The notes beneath the pieces are model-generated. The model ran no database searches, was not told the DNA's origin, and worked only from the letters and a program-made list of their open reading frames with translations. Position numbers and translations under genes: made by a program. From Gammaproteobacteria bacterium UBA7449 (GTDB taxonomy: Bacteria; Pseudomonadota; Gammaproteobacteria; Pseudomonadales; Pseudohongiellaceae), in NCBI GenBank assembly GCA_002477465.1, contig DLPV01000043.1:39304-44929 (forward strand): a DNA stretch of 5,626 nucleotides. The letters are read 5' to 3'. Below are positions 4,234 to 5,626 of this stretch, piece after piece (the first letter of the stretch is position 1; each line of letters begins with the position of its first letter).

Positions 4234-5626
4234 ATGACAACAGAAAAATCAGAAAGCGGCTGGCAGCTTTTCAAACAAGCCATCGCCGGCGATACGGAAA
4301 TCAACTACACCGAGGGCTCGATTGCTCGAGTGACCCTGCTACTCGCCATTCCCATGATCCTGGAAATGGCGATGGAATCGGTATTCGCCGTTGTCGACAT
4401 CTTCTTTGTATCCGGTCTTGGTACCGCTGCCGTGGCCACTGTCGGACTCACCGAAGCAGTGATTACACTGCTCTATGCAATCGCTATCGGTCTTTCCATG
4501 GGGGCAACCGCCATGGTGGCGAGGCGCATCGGTGAGAAAGATCCCGAGGCGGCTTCGATTGCGGCGGGTCAGGTTATTTGGCTGGGTGTTTTTGTTTCCG
4601 TGATGGTGGGCTTGTTGGGCCTGGTTTTCGCACGGGAAATTTTAATGTTGATGGGTGCAGAGGAATCTGTGATTGAAACCGGAGTTGGGTATACCCGCCT
4701 GATGTTTGGTGCCTGTTTTTCAATCGTATTCCTGTTTCTCATAAACGCGATTTTCCGTGGCGCTGGGGATGCAACGATAGCCATGAAGGCGCTGTGGCTG
4801 GCCAACGGCATCAACATCGTGCTGGACCCCTGCCTGATATATGGGGTTGGCCCATTCCCGGAACTCGGCGTGACCGGTGCCGCCGTCGCAACCAATATTG
4901 GGCGAACCATTGGTGCGCTCTATGGACTTTATCACTTGGTCGGCGGCAAGGGACGCCTGCAGCTGCATACCAAAGACATGGGCTTGCGCATGAGCATCGT
5001 CTGGTCCCTGGTGCGTATCTCTGTCGGTGGCGTTGCGCAGTTTCTGGTGGCGACTGCCAGTTGGGTATTCCTCATGTCCATAGTCTCCGGCTTTGGTAGC
5101 GGGGCAGTAGCGGGCTATACCATCGCCGTGCGGGTGGTGATGTTCAGCATCCTGCCGGCCTGGGGCTTAAGCAATGCCACGGCGACCCTGGTGGGGCAGA
5201 ACCTTGGGGCAGGCTTGATCGAGCGTGCCGATACCACCACCTGGAAGATCGCTCAGTACAACGCAGCCTATATGGCATTTGCAGCTATTCTGATGCTGAT
5301 CTTTGATGATCAGATTGCGTCCTTCTTCACCAGCGAGGCCGATGTGCTGGCCTATGCGATCGAGTGTCTACAAATATTCGCCTACGGCTACGTTGGCTGG
5401 GGTTTTGGCATGGCGGTGATCCAGGCCTTTAACGGCGCGGGTGACACAATGACGCCGACTTATATCAACGTGTTTTGCTTTTGGATTGTGCAGGTGCCAC
5501 TGGCCTACGTGCTGGCGTTGACGCTTGGCTGGGGGCCGGTTGGAGTATTCTGGGCGGTGTTTGCCGCTGACAACCTGACCTGTGTGATCGGGGTGATCGC
5601 TTTTCGGCGTGGCAAGTGGAAGCTGC
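4234..5626 (+). CDS. MATE-family multidrug efflux transporter (partial at right edge)
   Basis: The frame stays open for 464 codons to the window edge. MATE proteins are inner-membrane antiporters that expel cationic drugs and metabolites in exchange for Na+ or H+. The protein has a cytoplasmic N-terminus of about 28 residues and then a succession of hydrophobic helices. The internal two-fold repeat shows in matching motifs: NAIFRGAGDA (171-180) in the first half and IQAFNGAGDT (396-405) in the second. Also typical are AIPMILEMAMESVFAVVDIFFVS (about 38-60), LSMGATAMVARRIGEKD (87-103), ELGVTGAAVATNIGR (210-224) and SNATATLVGQNLGAG (313-327). Family members are usually about 450-480 residues, so the stop should lie just past the edge. 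The ATG at 4234 has only a weak GGA before it; an in-frame TTG at 4222 is an unlikely alternative. Transcription probably starts at the leader promoter near 3961. The substrate and coupling ion cannot be told. Confidence 0.93.
   Translation, partial: MTTEKSESGWQLFKQAIAGDTEINYTEGSIARVTLLLAIPMILEMAMESVFAVVDIFFVSGLGTAAVATVGLTEAVITLLYAIAIGLSMGATAMVARRIGEKDPEAASIAAGQVIWLGVFVSVMVGLLGLVFAREILMLMGAEESVIETGVGYTRLMFGACFSIVFLFLINAIFRGAGDATIAMKALWLANGINIVLDPCLIYGVGPFPELGVTGAAVATNIGRTIGALYGLYHLVGGKGRLQLHTKDMGLRMSIVWSLVRISVGGVAQFLVATASWVFLMSIVSGFGSGAVAGYTIAVRVVMFSILPAWGLSNATATLVGQNLGAGLIERADTTTWKIAQYNAAYMAFAAILMLIFDDQIASFFTSEADVLAYAIECLQIFAYGYVGWGFGMAVIQAFNGAGDTMTPTYINVFCFWIVQVPLAYVLALTLGWGPVGVFWAVFAADNLTCVIGVIAFRRGKWKL

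Overview
The window reads as chromosomal DNA of a Gram-negative bacterium, most likely a marine-type gammaproteobacterium. The signs are a TonB/TolA-type inner-membrane anchor, a NorM/DinF-like MATE pump, a moderately GC-rich sequence and long intergenic regions carrying palindromic repeats. Placement in or near the Halieaceae/Cellvibrionales is only a guess from the general look of the sequence.

Layout, left to right. (1) The minus strand carries the first 98 codons of ilvD, dihydroxy-acid dehydratase of branched-chain amino-acid synthesis, running off the left edge. (2) A 443-bp divergent intergenic region (297-739) holds a 9-bp inverted repeat upstream of ilvD. It also holds two copies of a composite palindromic element of roughly 105 bp whose stems are conserved by paired, compensatory substitutions. 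(3) Two plus-strand genes form an alkylation-repair module: an Ada-N/AraC/AlkA fusion protein (740-2218) and a separate Ogt-type O6-methylguanine-DNA methyltransferase (2299-2799). They are separated by a strikingly AT-rich strip (about 16% GC over 2191-2280) in which an 8-bp inverted repeat brackets a perfect TATAAT. (4) A short palindrome-rich spacer leads into a 308-residue membrane-anchored periplasmic protein (2931-3857). It has a TonB/TolA-like transmembrane helix with the SxxxH motif and an acidic Pro/Glu/Ala linker, but an unrecognised C-terminal region. (5) A 376-bp leader region (3858-4233) holds a hairpin, a TATAAT, an 11-codon mini-ORF with a good ribosome-binding site, and two further hairpins. 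(6) The first 464 codons of a MATE-family efflux transporter (4234 onward) run off the right edge.

How the parts work together. Methyl transfer to the Zn-cysteine domain of the Ada-AlkA fusion would be expected to activate its AraC-type DNA-binding domain. The same polypeptide excises N-alkylated bases, while the downstream Ogt repairs O6-methylguanine. This is E. coli Ada/AlkA/Ogt chemistry redistributed over two polypeptides, an arrangement known from other bacteria. The MATE gene appears to have its own promoter and a structured leader. No link between the TonB-like gene and its neighbours can be shown from sequence alone.

The most notable signals are the covarying duplicated palindromic element upstream of ada-alkA, the AT-rich operator-like strip between ada-alkA and ogt, the TonB-like anchor without a recognisable TonB C-terminal domain, and the mini-ORF before the MATE gene. 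I see no RNA gene, CRISPR array, insertion sequence or phage gene.
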